Origin: Agapetus fuscipes | Lineage: Eukaryota > Arthropoda > Insecta > Trichoptera > Glossosomatidae | DNA length: 64,000 nt | Direction: 5' to 3' | Assembly (NCBI GenBank): GCA_951799405.1 | Contig: OX637343.1 | Span: forward strand, 12,998,524 to 13,062,523 | Notes under the pieces: model-generated | Databases searched by the model: none | Told to the model about the DNA's origin: nothing | Seen by the model: the letters and a program-made list of their open reading frames with translations, nothing else | Part shown: positions 1-11,400 of the stretch, piece after piece | Layout of the letters: every line of letters starts with the position of its first letter | Numbering within the stretch: the stretch's first letter is position 1 | Translations under genes and position numbers: made by a program

Positions 1-706
1 TTATAAAAATACCCTAGGTAGTTGAAAATTTTGTGTAATTCAAAAGATATCTTTTCCGAAAAATAAAATTGGTTCAAGTTGTGGCTTTTTCTAAATACAT
101 TTAGACATGTTGCTATCAGACGTTTTCTTAATTGATAACTTACATTCATAAATTTTACTCGCTCCGTAACCATATACAAATTGTTTTTGATTTTTAATTT
201 CAATATTTTTAAAATGAAAGGTTACAAAGTGAATGCCTCATCAATTAATGATATGTTTTATTTCATTAATTTTTAATTAAATTTGAAATTCTCTGAGAAA
301 TTATCTCGTTATAAAAAACCGAAATACGATGTCTTGCGTTAGCTGTAGAAAAAAAAGGCTTACATATACTATCGGATGCCATTTTTCGTAAAAATGTCTA
401 TTAAATGAATCTGGTGCAACAACTTGACACTGGCGCCCCTGCTGTACGCGGGAATCCGCCACAAAGAAGAAGAAGAAGAATCTGGTGTTGAAAAGAATGA
501 TAAAGTATCGATTGTTGGTTTTCTGGTTTGTTTGTCTTTGCAATTTAGGTGGTTGGTATAAGACTGACAACATATTTAAGAAAAACTGAATGATTAGGGT
601 GTCGTTTTGTAGATCTAGCAACCCCAATGGCGTTCAAAATAAGAAACATAATGTCCTTATAGAAATAAAACAGCAAGAATTTATAAATTCGTTATTTTCT
701 GTACAC
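1..706. other. Rim intron, no gene seen
   Basis: AT-rich. It contains a (GAA)n microsatellite near 461-481 next to a GC-richer bit. The 108-codon minus-strand open frame here is dominated by low-complexity Phe codons and shows no recognisable domain. Confidence 0.4.
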
Positions 707-708
707 TA

Positions 709-828
709 AGGCCCGGTATTTTCACCGTTAGCTTGTGTGACTTTTAACTGTTAATAAAAACTACCCACGCGATTGATAAGTGCGTCTTTTTTATTCAATA
801 TAAAGTCGCTATTGAAAATACCGGGCCT
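709..828. mobile_element. Short TIR MITE with TA target duplication
   Basis: Ends AGGCCCGGTATTTTCA and its inverse TGAAAATACCGGGCCT are flanked by TA on both sides (707-708, 829-830). No coding capacity. A TA target site is typical of Tc1/mariner-type MITEs. A related copy is at 30384-30851. Confidence 0.6.
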
Positions 829-852
829 TAAGATTACTTGTAGTTACATAAA

Positions 853-1100
853 TTCCTTGACTTATAGGTTGGTATGAGGCTGACCACCCATACTGTAAAA
901 AATGGTTCACTTTGCCAATGTCACCCCTGTTTCAGGGAAGGTTGGCAAGAGTTGCAGGGCTTATGTTCATTTGAAATTGTGTTTTTAGGTCCACATGCGG
1001 TGTTAGCGCGAAATTATACATGTCTGCTTGTGGAAATGCGTTTAATTTGAATCTTAAATAATATATATATTTGCAGCTTAGATTAAGATTTAGATTTAGA
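853..1100 (+). mobile_element. Family A element (non-LTR 3' end)
   Basis: It begins at the common 5' boundary TTCCTTGACTTATAGG and ends with an ATTTAG-type tail. This is the first of about 43 copies. Confidence 0.75.
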
Positions 1101-1780
1101 CATAACTTTGGTTTTCTTTGAAAAGAAATACGCGTTAATTTAAAGCAGTTTGTAAACTAGATAGAAATAAAACCACTTAGTTTTCCGATTGCGTTGAATA
1201 CAATTTAAAATCCACTACCGGCTTAGCAAACATACCGTTTGCATGTTCAGGTGGTTTAATTAATACAGTTTGAGACAATTATAACAATGTTTTAAAATCG
1301 AAATTACAAATCATACACAATTAGTAACACTACAATATTTAAAAAATGAAATCTAGTTTTTCATCTAAATCTATATGGGTATTGTCATGCGAGAAAACGT
1401 GTCGAAAACCTCAAATTATTTTTAATAAATATTCTACAATGCACAAATTATTTTATTGACTTCAATAAAATTTCAAATAAACCAGTTGTAAAGATCTCTC
1501 TCTATCAGAGAAGGGGCAAGACAAAGTATTTTTTAATAACAATTACATTGATTAACATCACATATGTAAATACATTATTGTTCAATAAACATATAAACTC
1601 GGAGGGTAAGTAGTATAGTGAGTAAGGAAGGAATTGGTGTATTTATTAAAATAGGAAAATAAATCGTGGGTTATTTAAAGATTTTCTAGGATTCCTATAC
1701 GCAATATATGACATTTGCACTAAATTAACGTACACACTCCTTGAAACAAGGGTGGAATAAGCAAATTTACACCAAAAAAC
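1101..1780. other. Rim intron, no gene or known repeat seen
   Basis: Featureless AT-rich DNA on both strands. Confidence 0.4.
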
Positions 1781-2082
1781 CGCTCAATACCTCAGTTGGT
1801 GAAACCGAGAGCTCGGTTTCGAATCCCACCGAGGGTGTCAGAAATTATTTCCCATTTCGGTGATTATGTCAAACCCAAAAAAAAATATCGGCAATGTTTA
1901 CTCAGCCCTCACAAGAAATGAGTACCAGCCCATTTGAGAGCTGGAAAACCCCACTTCAACTAAAGTGGTTGGTGTAAGGCCGTACTCCAAACCTGTAAAT
2001 ATATTTATATTATTTATATAGGTTCACTCGCCATTGCGACCCCTTCAGGGAAAACATGGTAAGAAGTTACACTTAATGTGTA
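1781..2082 (+). mobile_element. SINE C copy, diverged
   Basis: The tRNA-like head is worn (B-box TTTCGAATCCCACC), then the family body (GAAATGAGTACCAGCCC) and 3' part are present. An internal expansion of TATTTA lies near 2000. Confidence 0.7.
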
Positions 2083-2330
2083 GTTTTGCAGCGTTTTTTT
2101 CTTTTATCAAATTAACATATTACTTTGCTTCTTTCAACAAACAGGGGTGGAATCGGCAAAATTACACCAAAAATAAACCTCAAAAACCTTTAGATACATT
2201 TAAGTTAATAGGTGTGTTTTCACAAATTTTGTTTTAACATAAAATTTGTGATTTTTAACAAATTTGTGACTTTTAACAAATTACAATATTGTGTCAGGAC
2301 AAGCATACTGAGCTCATTTGGTTCTGTACC

Positions 2331-2512
2331 CTGAGTACGAGTTTTTTCACTTTACTCCAAGTATTGTGTATTCGAGAAAAACGTATGTGAACTTGTAAAG
2401 CAAAAGGCAAAAACGGTTTCGAAACTTGTTTTGCCAGGGGTGCTGTACAAGTTCACATACATTTTTCTCGAATACACATTACTTCGAGTAAAGTGAAAAA
2501 ACTCGTACTCAG
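2331..2512. mobile_element. Fold-back MITE (family E)
   Basis: Arms of about 65 bp (2331-2397 and 2446-2512) are inverted copies, with ends CTGAGTACGAGTTTTTTCAC. The loop is 48 nt. A fragment of the same family is at 11207-11255. Confidence 0.7.
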
Positions 2513-3120
2513 AGTCCTGATCATATAAGATGAGTAGATGTGAAAAAACTGGCTATCACCAGTTACTACAGTGTGTAGATTTGAGAATAACCTGGACAAT
2601 TACATAAATACATGATTTACTATATTTTCACTATTTTCCGATCGATAGCTCGCTCAGTCGGTCTGATCCACAGATCACGGAATATGTCTGATCCCTATCA
2701 AAGATTTTTTTATTTTTTATTCTTTTTTAGATTTGTATATTTATTTGTTTTTGGTTTTGGGTGTTGCTTCTTTTTGTTTTTCTTTACTTTTTATTTATTT
2801 ACCTGGCATGATTTGTAAGTTGAAATACACAATTGTAGAATACAGTAATAGGCGACATGAAATGTAAAAAAAAACATCTTATATATGCACAAAATTCTAT
2901 TTAACTAGGGGCTCCGCCCCTGGCTGCTACGCAGCCCAACCCCTTAACATTAGGCAATGTGTATATTGCACATAGTTTTGCATCTAGGGAATCAATCATT
3001 AGAAAACATGTAAAAAAAATGCAGTTTTAGTAAAAAAAATTTTTTTAAGTCTTTTAACAAAAGAAAGAAAACTAAAAGCAAATAAAAAAAAGAAACCGGT
3101 TTTAATTTGCTCCATTATAG
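2513..3120. other. Rim intron, no gene seen
   Basis: AT-rich. It holds a T-rich low-complexity run (2700-2800) that opens a spurious Phe-rich frame, and a short GC palindrome GGGGCTCCGCCCC at 2910-2922. Confidence 0.4.
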
Positions 3121-3297
3121 TCCTTGACTTATATGTTGGTATGAGGCTGACCACCCAAACTGTTAAAAAATGTTGCACTTTGCCAATGTCACCCAACAAA
3201 AGAAGAGCCTGTATGAAGAAGGTTATTACTCTGGAGGAAATTTAAGAAGTATTTAAGGACAGAAAGAAATGGCGGTTGATCTGTAATTTTGGCGGCT
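3121..3297 (+). mobile_element. Family A fragments: 5' boundary piece joined to a LINE ORF tail
   Basis: About 75 bp from the common boundary is followed directly by the family's C-terminal coding tail (motif [10 protein letters not shown]). Usually the coding tail precedes the boundary, so this copy is rearranged. Confidence 0.6.
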
Positions 3298-3551
3298 ATC
3301 TATCTATAATCTATAATCTAAGCTGCAAAGATATGTTAACATTTAAGACTCATATTAAATGCATGTCCACAGACAGGCACATGTAGGTTCGCGCCTACAC
3401 ATTTTGCATGTGTGCATAAAAATAAACAAAACCTCACGTGAACATAAATCTTGCAACTCCTGCCGCCGTTCCCTGAACCGGGGTGGCATTGGCAAAAGTG
3501 AACCGATTTTTACAGCACGGGGGGTCAGCCTCACACCAACAGTTAAGGAGC
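3298..3551 (-). mobile_element. Family A element, inverse orientation
   Basis: It runs from the tail TATCTATAATCTATAATC to the 5' part. It abuts the plus-strand copy at 3121-3297, making an inverted pair. Confidence 0.7.
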
Positions 3552-3612
3552 ACAAAAAAATATAAATGATTTACAAAAATTCTTAATTACAAATACACAT
3601 AACAGATCCAAA

Positions 3613-3952
3613 TTAAAATAAAATTGGTTTTGTTTTTAGTTTTGATGTCCAGACATATTATTATTTGTTGATTTAAAAAATGTAATTTGTCGTGTATGTT
3701 CCTGGATTTATAGGTTGGTATGCGGCTGACCACCCATGCTGTAAAAATAGTTCACTTTGCCAATGTCATCCCTGTTTCAGGGAACGACGGCAAGAGTTGC
3801 AGGGCTTATGTTCATTTGAGATTGGGTTTTTATATTGTAGGTCCACATGCGGCATGTGTAAGCGCGAAATTATACATGTCTGCTTGTGGGAATGCATTTA
3901 ATATAAATCTTAAATGACATATATCTTTGCAGCTTAGATTAAATTAGATTAG
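3613..3952 (+). mobile_element. Family A element with part of the LINE 3' UTR
   Basis: It starts upstream of the usual boundary in UTR sequence (TTTTAAAAAATGTAATTTGT type) and ends ATTAAATTAGATTAG. Confidence 0.75.
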
Positions 3953-4380
3953 ACCCCTGTTCCAGGGAAGGTTGGCAAAAGTTACAGGGAAAAGTTTGTT
4001 TGTGGGCATGCATCGTATATAAGCTTTGAATCTATATACATCCTTGCAACTTAGATTATAGACCTCTGTGTCAGGGAAGGTCGGCAAAAGTTGTAGGGCT
4101 TATGTTCATTTAAGGTTTGGATTTTATTTGTAAGTACACATTCAGCATTTGTAAGCGCGAACTACACGTGCTTGTTTATGGGTATGCATCTGAGAGCTGT
4201 AAATGAATATATCCTTGCAACTTAGATTATATATTATAGATTATATTATAGTATCTGTAAACTCAACATAATATCTTAGATTGGGTTTTTTGGTCCATAT
4301 GGGACATGTGTAAGTGTGAACTTATACGTGTCTGCTTGTGAGAATGTTGTTATATATCTTTGCAACTAAGATTATAGATT
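3953..4380 (+). mobile_element. Tandem run of three truncated family A copies
   Basis: Pieces at 3953-4060, 4061-4250 and 4277-4380 each start at a different internal point and each end in a GATTATAGATT tail. Each seems to have landed in the tail of the one before. Confidence 0.7.
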
Positions 4381-4888
4381 TAAATCCATTTTTATTTTTT
4401 TTGTTTGTTGTTTTTTTGATTTGTATCAAATAAAAAAAAAATATCCTAAAAAAAAAAAAACTTTCGAATTTTGCCGCTAGATGTCTATTTAGTTTTTTGC
4501 TATTTTGCATACATTTTCTTACATTTCAATACAAAACAAAAACAGATTTTAAAAAATGTGGCGGCTTTTTAAAAAATACTTTTTTCAGAAATTATAATTA
4601 CTTCTACTAAAAACTACTGTTTTACGAAAAAAAAAATTTTTTTTGTAAATATTGAAAGAAGTTATAGTGTATTCGAGTGTGTTTCTCAAACACATACATG
4701 AATGGTCCTGTTTTGCAGCATATATACAAAATTTTCTATTCTATGTTTGCAAATGTATTTCATCTGCTGTGACGGCATTAGTTTTGAAAATCGAAACTCA
4801 AAGCGAGTGACGACGAAAGACGACGATGAAGGGTAATATAATAAAGGATGCTGGTCTATTCTTGTTTAAATAAAAAAAAAAAAAAAAC
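4381..4888. other. Rim intron, no gene seen
   Basis: AT-rich with several A and T runs. Confidence 0.4.
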
Positions 4889-5003
4889 GAAGTCAGAAAT
4901 CATTTTACATTTAGGTGTTAATTTCAAAACCAAAATAAACTGCCGGCAAGGTTTACTCAGCTTTCACAAAAATATGAGAACCAGCCCTCTCGAGTCTCGA
5001 GAA
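4889..5003 (+). mobile_element. SINE C fragment (body only)
   Basis: It carries the CAGAAATCATTTTAC...GGCAAGGTTTACTCAGC body. Head and 3' part are missing. Confidence 0.6.
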
Positions 5004-5057
5004 CAAAATAATCAATAAATAATGGATATAAAAAACACGATTGGCAAATAAATGTCG

Positions 5058-5300
5058 GTGTTATGGCCGAGGGGGCCAAGTGGGCTGATCTTTCTAGCGT
5101 GTTTGGAATAGATCAACGTTGGGTTATTTGACCATATCTTTGACACTGGTTCAACAGATGTTATTAGGTAATTATTAATTAATAAAATTCATTAAAGTGA
5201 ACAATAATGAATTATTAATTGATGATGTTATTACCTGTTTCTGGCCAGGCAGAATAGGTTGGTGAATTGCATTTCTCTTCACAAATCAATTTAAATAAAT
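5058..5300 (+). mobile_element. SINE H copy
   Basis: It shares about 240 bp with 36194-36442, from GTGTTATGGCCGAGGGGGCC to CTTCACAAATC. The better copy has a GGTTCGATCCCCGC B-box. The B-box is worn here. Confidence 0.65.
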
Positions 5301-5461
5301 AAAAATAAAATGAGAACGATAAAAGCGCTGGAGTTTTCAGTTTTATTAGAATGGGCAGAAACCTGAACGCTGCCGGACGATAGAAGCTTGACGCATTTGG
5401 AAATTTAGGAAATTCTAGCAACTCCACGAAGAGATGGTAAAGTTTTTATTTATTCATTGTG

Positions 5462-5725
5462 TTCCTTGACTTATAGGTTGGTATGCGGCTGACCACCTAT
5501 TCTGTAAAAAAATGCTTCACTTTGGCAATGCCACCCCTGTTTCAGGGAAGGACGGCAAGAGTTGCAGGGCTTATGTTCATTTGAGATTGGGTTTTTACAA
5601 TGTAGGTCCACATGCGGCATGTGTTAGCGCGAAATTATACATGTCTGCTTGTGGGAGTGCATTTAATATGAATCTCAAATGATACATATCTTTGCAGCTT
5701 AGATTTAGATTTTAGATTTAGATTA
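5462..5725 (+). mobile_element. Family A element
   Basis: It runs from the common boundary to an ATTTAGATTAG tail. The tail is joined directly to a minus-strand RT fragment. Confidence 0.8.
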
Positions 5726-5726
5726 G

Positions 5727-6110
5727 CATCCTCACAGCTATCAACACACTGCGAGGGACTCTATTGTTAGATTTTTAAATATTTATAAACTACACTCAGA
5801 AATGTCTATATTAGACGTATTCAAGAGCTTTTGTACTCCGAGTCACAATGTATTGCGCCACGAGATCAGCACGGCTTTTCGGTACATGAAATAAATCATA
5901 TCCTCGCCCTCGGGTGTAGTCGTCAGGCACATACAACCTGTAGCCCTCCAACAGGGTGGGACTGTCAATTAAGCCGTTGATGACCTCATGAGAGAGCACC
6001 AGACCTGTTGCATCTTGTTTTCAGGCTTCTGAATACAGTTTCCCGAAGTAGCTCCTCTGATGCATTAACTGTGGATATTTTCCACGCAGTCTCATGAGGA
6101 GATACATAAG
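5727..6110 (-). pseudogene. Non-LTR retrotransposon RT fragment (C-terminal, NGLIDSP family)
   Basis: The open part (5811-5999) reads [20 protein letters not shown] then [14 protein letters not shown], the C-terminal region after the polymerase domain of jockey/R1-like LINEs. Related fragments are at 20935-21330 and 46965-47730. Only the 3' end is present and it is degraded. Confidence 0.7.
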
Positions 6111-6419
6111 AAACTTTTTATCTTTTTTTTTTAGATGGCCTACGTGCTGATGTTTAAAGGTAACGAAGGATTGCATCAATCAAAATAGCTATGATGATCG
6201 CCGATCTTCGTTAGAAGTGGCACAAGAAGAAGAAGAATGATTGCAAATTGATTGTGCAAGCTGAAACAACTGGGTAACAGCCAACAGGGTAACTTTGAAA
6301 GCCTTCTAGCTACCACAAGTCTCGAAATATTTACCCATCATATAGGTAAATAAAAAGCGATAAAATATGGCCACACGTAAACAGCTGGCCACACATTAAT
6401 CGTTACCCACACTTCTAAT

Positions 6420-6533
6420 TAGGTTGTTGACGTGAGGCCGAAAAATAAATAAGCCCCGAATCGCCACATGCGACCCCTTCGGGGTTAACGCGGCTAGAAG
6501 TTTCACTATATGTGTAGCTTAGTTGTGAGGGGA
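6420..6533 (+). mobile_element. SINE C 3' fragment
   Basis: It contains CGCCACATGCGACCCCTTCG and the ATATGTGTAGCTTAGTTG end. Confidence 0.6.
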
Positions 6534-6880
6534 GTTTATGGAAATGTTTTAGACTCGGGATAGGTACTGGCCTGTCAAACACGCGGCTCGCCAAGAATTT
6601 TTTGAATTGTATTAGTTTTCATTTTGACGGTTATTTTGAAATTAAGAGCGATTTCAATGTGATGGAATTTTTTGACCTTACATATTTTGCTGCCCGCAAC
6701 TAGTGTAGCCAGAACAGTTTGCTGGGGAAACGCAAAAAAAGTTTTTTGTTATTGGTTTCTAAAAACCGTAGTCCCATTGAATTGTGACGATTACCCGCTG
6801 AGAAAAAGTTATAAATTCAAATTTGTGCTGAGTCCATTTAAATGGAAACATTTGAAAGCTGGAGTACGCCTTCTGTACGC
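6534..6880. other. Rim intron, no gene seen
   Basis: Nothing recognised. A 70-codon open frame at 6672 shows no domain. Confidence 0.4.
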
Positions 6881-7126
6881 CTAATCTCATCTAATCTAAG
6901 TTGCAAATATATGTTACACATTATATGCATTCTCACAAGTAGACACGTACAAGTTCGCGCTTGCACATGGCGCGTGTGAATCAACAACACAAAAACACAA
7001 ATCTCAAATGGGCATACATTCTGCAACTCTTGCCGTCCTTCCCTGAAACAGGGGTGACATTGGCGAAGTGAACCATTTTCAACAGCATGGGTGGTCAGCC
7101 GCATAACAACCTATAAGTGAAGGAAC
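6881..7126 (-). mobile_element. Family A element
   Basis: Full unit from the TCATCTAATCTAAG tail to the AAGGAAC boundary. Confidence 0.8.
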
Positions 7127-7184
7127 AGAAGCCTGAGTCTGGAGAAATCTATTCCATATATTGTGATCAGTGTTTAGCTTCTTT

Positions 7185-8255
7185 TGTGAGAGGGTGCGTT
7201 TGCAAATGCCCTTACCCACACTATTGGACAATCAGGTGAGTCTTGAGACATCTTTGGTAAGTGCTATACCTTTTCCAGATTGAGCAAAAATGTGGATCTT
7301 GAGACATCTTATCTTGTTGCTATACGTTGTGTGGGACCTCTAAAAGACCTTTATTTACCATATTTTTGTAACAGGGTTCCATCGCGAAGGCGTTTCCCAT
7401 ATTATTGCGCAAACAGGTAGTCTTTGAGCAGGCCCAATTAAGATCACTGGGGCCCTGGTGCGATAAAAGTCAGGGGGCCTCACAAACCTTATATCTCCCT
7501 CCCCCCAACACCCCTGTCTCCCCGCACCAATCAAAAAAATATTTTTTTATTACGAATAAAAAATATTACACACGGCGTTGTTAGTTTATTTTTGGGAATC
7601 CTGTTCAGGAGGTCTATGACACTTGTTGGAGGGAACTTCCTTTTGTTTTCTTTGTAAAAAAATATTTTGAAATATTTTTCTATACAACTTCATATTCATG
7701 GACGTCTTTGTTCCGAAAGGCCCCTTTTGATTTGGACCCCAAAAAAAAAGAAGTACTCATTACTAAAAAGTGTTTAGGAGTCTCTTGATCGGAATGCCTT
7801 AAAATCCTGAGCCCCCAAACAAATTTATGTCGAAAAAATTTTATATATATTTTATATATTTTTCTACAACGTCTCAGGGGCCTTTAGGACGTGGTGGCCC
7901 TGGGCTGGAAGTCTCATCACCACGATAATTCTTACCTTCCAAATATCGGTAATATTTGTATGAAGACTAATCAGCTGTTCATTTGCGGCCATCTTGGATT
8001 GACACGTCTTCATTCAAATATTACCGATATTCGGTAGGTAAGAATTACCGTGGTGTTGAGACTTCTAGCCTTGTTCGGTCGCACCCCTCGAACGCCCTTA
8101 ATGCGGGCCTGGCTTTGAGACATCTGTTGTGTTGCTGTACCTTTGTGGGACCTCCTATATCTAGTATACTTTTGTAACAGGATTTGTCGCGAAGGCGCTT
8201 CCCGTATGATTGCGCAAACAGGTAGGCTTTGGGACATCTCGTGCTGTTGCTGTAC
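7185..8255. repeat. Diverged repeats of a ~120-bp unit next to the PDZ exon
   Basis: Units begin with TTGAGACATCT, include GCTGTACCTTTGTGGGACCTC, TTTTGTAACAGG and GCGAAGGCG, and end TTGCGCAAACAGGTAG. They are seen near 7190-7300, 7302-7425 and 8107-8226, with the start of another at 8228-8270 that overlaps the Rim exon end. MITE D sits between units. The stretch 7430-7900 is intron DNA in which I recognise nothing. Confidence 0.55.
7904..8069. mobile_element. Fold-back MITE D copy
   Basis: Arms of about 60 bp with ends GCTGGAAGTCTCATCACCAC. The left flank is CCTGG, the right flank CTTGT. Confidence 0.75.
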
Positions 8256-8423
8256 CTTTGTGGGACCTCCAGGAGGCCTGCGCCTGGCGCCTGTTGGCGG
8301 CAATGTGTCGGGCCACCACCAGCTCCACCTGCACATCCTGCTTGCTCTCAGCGATGATCTCGTACACGTCCTCGGCCGACTTCCCCTGCAGGGAACGCCC
8401 GTTCCACTCCAGCACCTCGTCGC
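8256..8423 (-). CDS. Rim: Rim exon: end of the PDZ domain
   Basis: After acceptor TTGTTGTTAG|GC it reads [20 protein letters not shown] then [18 protein letters not shown], the last strands and helix of the PDZ, followed by [17 protein letters not shown]. The donor chosen, CACAAAG|GTACAG, sits in a sequence that is repeated in the adjacent intron, so the last 15 or so residues and the end are uncertain. Any following exon lies outside the window. Confidence 0.85.
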
Positions 8424-11400
8424 CTAACAACAAGGAGAACATGTTACAAGTGGAAGATGAAAAATATGTTAGTGTACATCGAGGATTGCTTCTCCAAAGT
8501 TACTCGTATGTATCTGAAGCGCTATTCTGCTCAATTCCTTACGACCTTAAAGCGACAAGCTGGCGATTCGTGTCCAAAAATAATATGTAAACTGTGATTT
8601 TTTTTATCTATGGAGTTCTTTCGCAAGCGTTAACATTCCGGACTTGTATGGATATCCAAAGTGTAAGGAATTTAGCAGAATAGCACTTCTGGTTTGTAAA
8701 TAAACAGTACTACTTTAACAAACAAATCGTTTTTGTGTTCTTTCGGGCTTGACTATTCTATTTGCAGCTACAACATCTGCCGATGTTTCGTTTTCACGAG
8801 CAGAAAGCATCCTCAAGGCGAGTTGTCAAAGCGCCGTGGCGGTCTTCGTTATCTTCATGGACGCGCGTTGGTGTTAACTGGTTGGAAATTCATTGCGTTG
8901 TTCTCATATTATTGTTAACACCGACCATGAAAGTGAAAGTGAATGTTTTATTCTAATCTAATCTAATCTAATCTAAGTTGCAAAATATAAGTGACATTAG
9001 AGATTCACATTATATGCATTTTCACAAAACAGACATGTTTAAGTTCGCGCTTAAACATGCCGCATGTAGTCCTACAATATAAAAACCCGAATCTCAAATG
9101 AACATACACCCTGCAACTCCTGCCGACCTTCCCTGAAACAGGGGTGACATTGGCAAAGTGAACCATTTTCTATTTTGCATACCAACCAGTTAAGTACTAC
9201 TTTAATTTACGTATGGAGGCAAGCGCAACAAATTTCTTGGCTATTGAGCCGCGTCAGAGGCGAAGATCCAGGCCCTCCATCCACTGCTCCTGGCGTGGCT
9301 TCATGCTAAATACAGTGACGATATATGAATAGATGTCACTGTCCTTTCATATAACTCACATGTAAAGTGTCTTCATTTTTATGGAGAAGCTTATCGCAGA
9401 TATGGCCGAAAAGTCCGGAAGCTCCAACTCTGATAGACCACGGCAAGAGATACAGGGTTTCAGTGAATATCAAGAGCCTGCCGAAAAAGTTATATACCTA
9501 CGTATAGAATAAAAGGTAAAGATATATAATCACCTATTCTCAGTTGTCCTTCGATATCAGCTATGGATCCCTTCTTGACCTTCTCAATGAAGGCCCCGCA
9601 CAGCCCGCTGTCCAGGAGTCTTCCTCCGACCACCTTGAGGCCAAGGATGGCGGCGCTAGAGCTGGTGACGGATCCCTCGACCATGGACTTCCTCAGGATC
9701 ATGTGGCCAATCATCCTCGAGCCATCGGTGGACGTCTGCCATGACATGGGGTTCTGTCATGGACGAAACGGTGTCATGGCCATGTTTGTAAAATGCGTGG
9801 GATTAAATTGAAAATAAAATAATAAAGGGGAAAAATTCTAATTGCTTGAATGGGAATTAAAAACCCATTTCTGTCAGGCAAGCTAATGTGCCCTGCGTTA
9901 ATGATTTATTTTTTTAATATAGGGGTTTATAATCTTAGTTGCAAAGATATATTACATTTAAGATTCATATTAAATATATGCCAACAAGCAGACATGTGCC
10001 GCATGTGAACTTTCAACATAAAACCCAAATCTCAAATGAACATAAGCCATGCAACTCTTGCCGACCTTCCGTCAAACAGGCATTTCATTGGCCAACTGTT
10101 TTTTTTACAGTATGGATGGTCAGCCACATACACAATCTGTCCATTATCTATAGTCTGAGTTGCAAGGATTTGTAAATCATATTAACAGTTAAGATTCTTA
10201 TTTATTGCATGCCCACAAGCAAACACGTGTAACTTCGCGTATTCACATGCTGCATAATGCACTTGCAAATTGAGCATACAAGCCCTGCAACTCTGACCGC
10301 ATTTTCCTATGAAATAGGAGCGGCATTGGCAAAAGTTAAACAAGTTTTACACAGAATTGGTGGTCAGGCTCATTCCACCCTTTAAATCGTGGAACTTTGA
10401 ATGATTGATATTCAATTGATACACATTAAATATGTAAAATGATCCTTAATCAAGTAACAAAAAGAGGCATATAGGTTAGTTTGATTAATTGTTACTGTAA
10501 GGTTCTGAACTGAAAATAGTTCAAATTGATGTTTTGATATTTAATATCATTGTATACTAAATGAAATGTTATTTTAGACAATTAATTATTTTTTAAAACC
10601 CTTCATTTATTTTATTGAGATCCCAAGCTAGTCCATTTTTTCAATGATTATAGAAAATGTATTTTAATGATAAAAATGTGACATCAATCGTGTGGCGATT
10701 TCATGCCAGTAATTCATTGATTAAGTAATTAATTGAAAATATATGTCCGGTCGATAGCTCAGTTGGTAGAGTGCTTGCATTCCATGCCATGAGCCCGGGT
10801 TCGAATCCCGCCGAGGATGTCAGAAACGATTTCCCGTTTCGGTGTTTATTTCAAACCCCAAAATAAAATACCGGCGAGGTTTACTCAGCCTTCACAAGAA
10901 ATGAGTACCATCCCTCTCGGGAGCTGGGCAACCCCCACTTCAACTGAAGTGGTTGGCGTAAGGCCGGCCCCCTGTAAAAATAAATAGGTTCAACTCGCCA
11001 CATGCGAAGCCTTCGGGGATAACGCGGCAAGAAGTTACACTGTATGTGTAGTTAATTGCGCTATATTTCTTTTTAAAAAATCGAGAAACACAGGGGTGAC
11101 TGAACATCCCTAGGCTGTGTGGCGTTAATAAAAAATGGAATCCCGAAAATCAGGGGGTTTTTACAGCATTGTAAAATATATGCCGTTGACAAATCGTATC
11201 CCTTCGAATACTCAATACTTCGAGTATTGTGAAAAAAACTCGTACTACGGGTACAGAGTGTAAGTTTGGGAAATGTATTTATTATGTTCTCTCTATAGGC
11301 GGTTGACCACGAATGAAGTTTTAATAATTTTGAAAGAAAATCATTTTGTTGCCTTTTAAATTATTTATTTGCCTGTCTATGGAAAAATTGGGTCGCCAAA

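Noticed and set aside
10745..10820. tRNA gene
   Set aside because: The A- and B-boxes are clear but the acceptor stem does not pair, and the sequence runs on into a SINE body repeated elsewhere.
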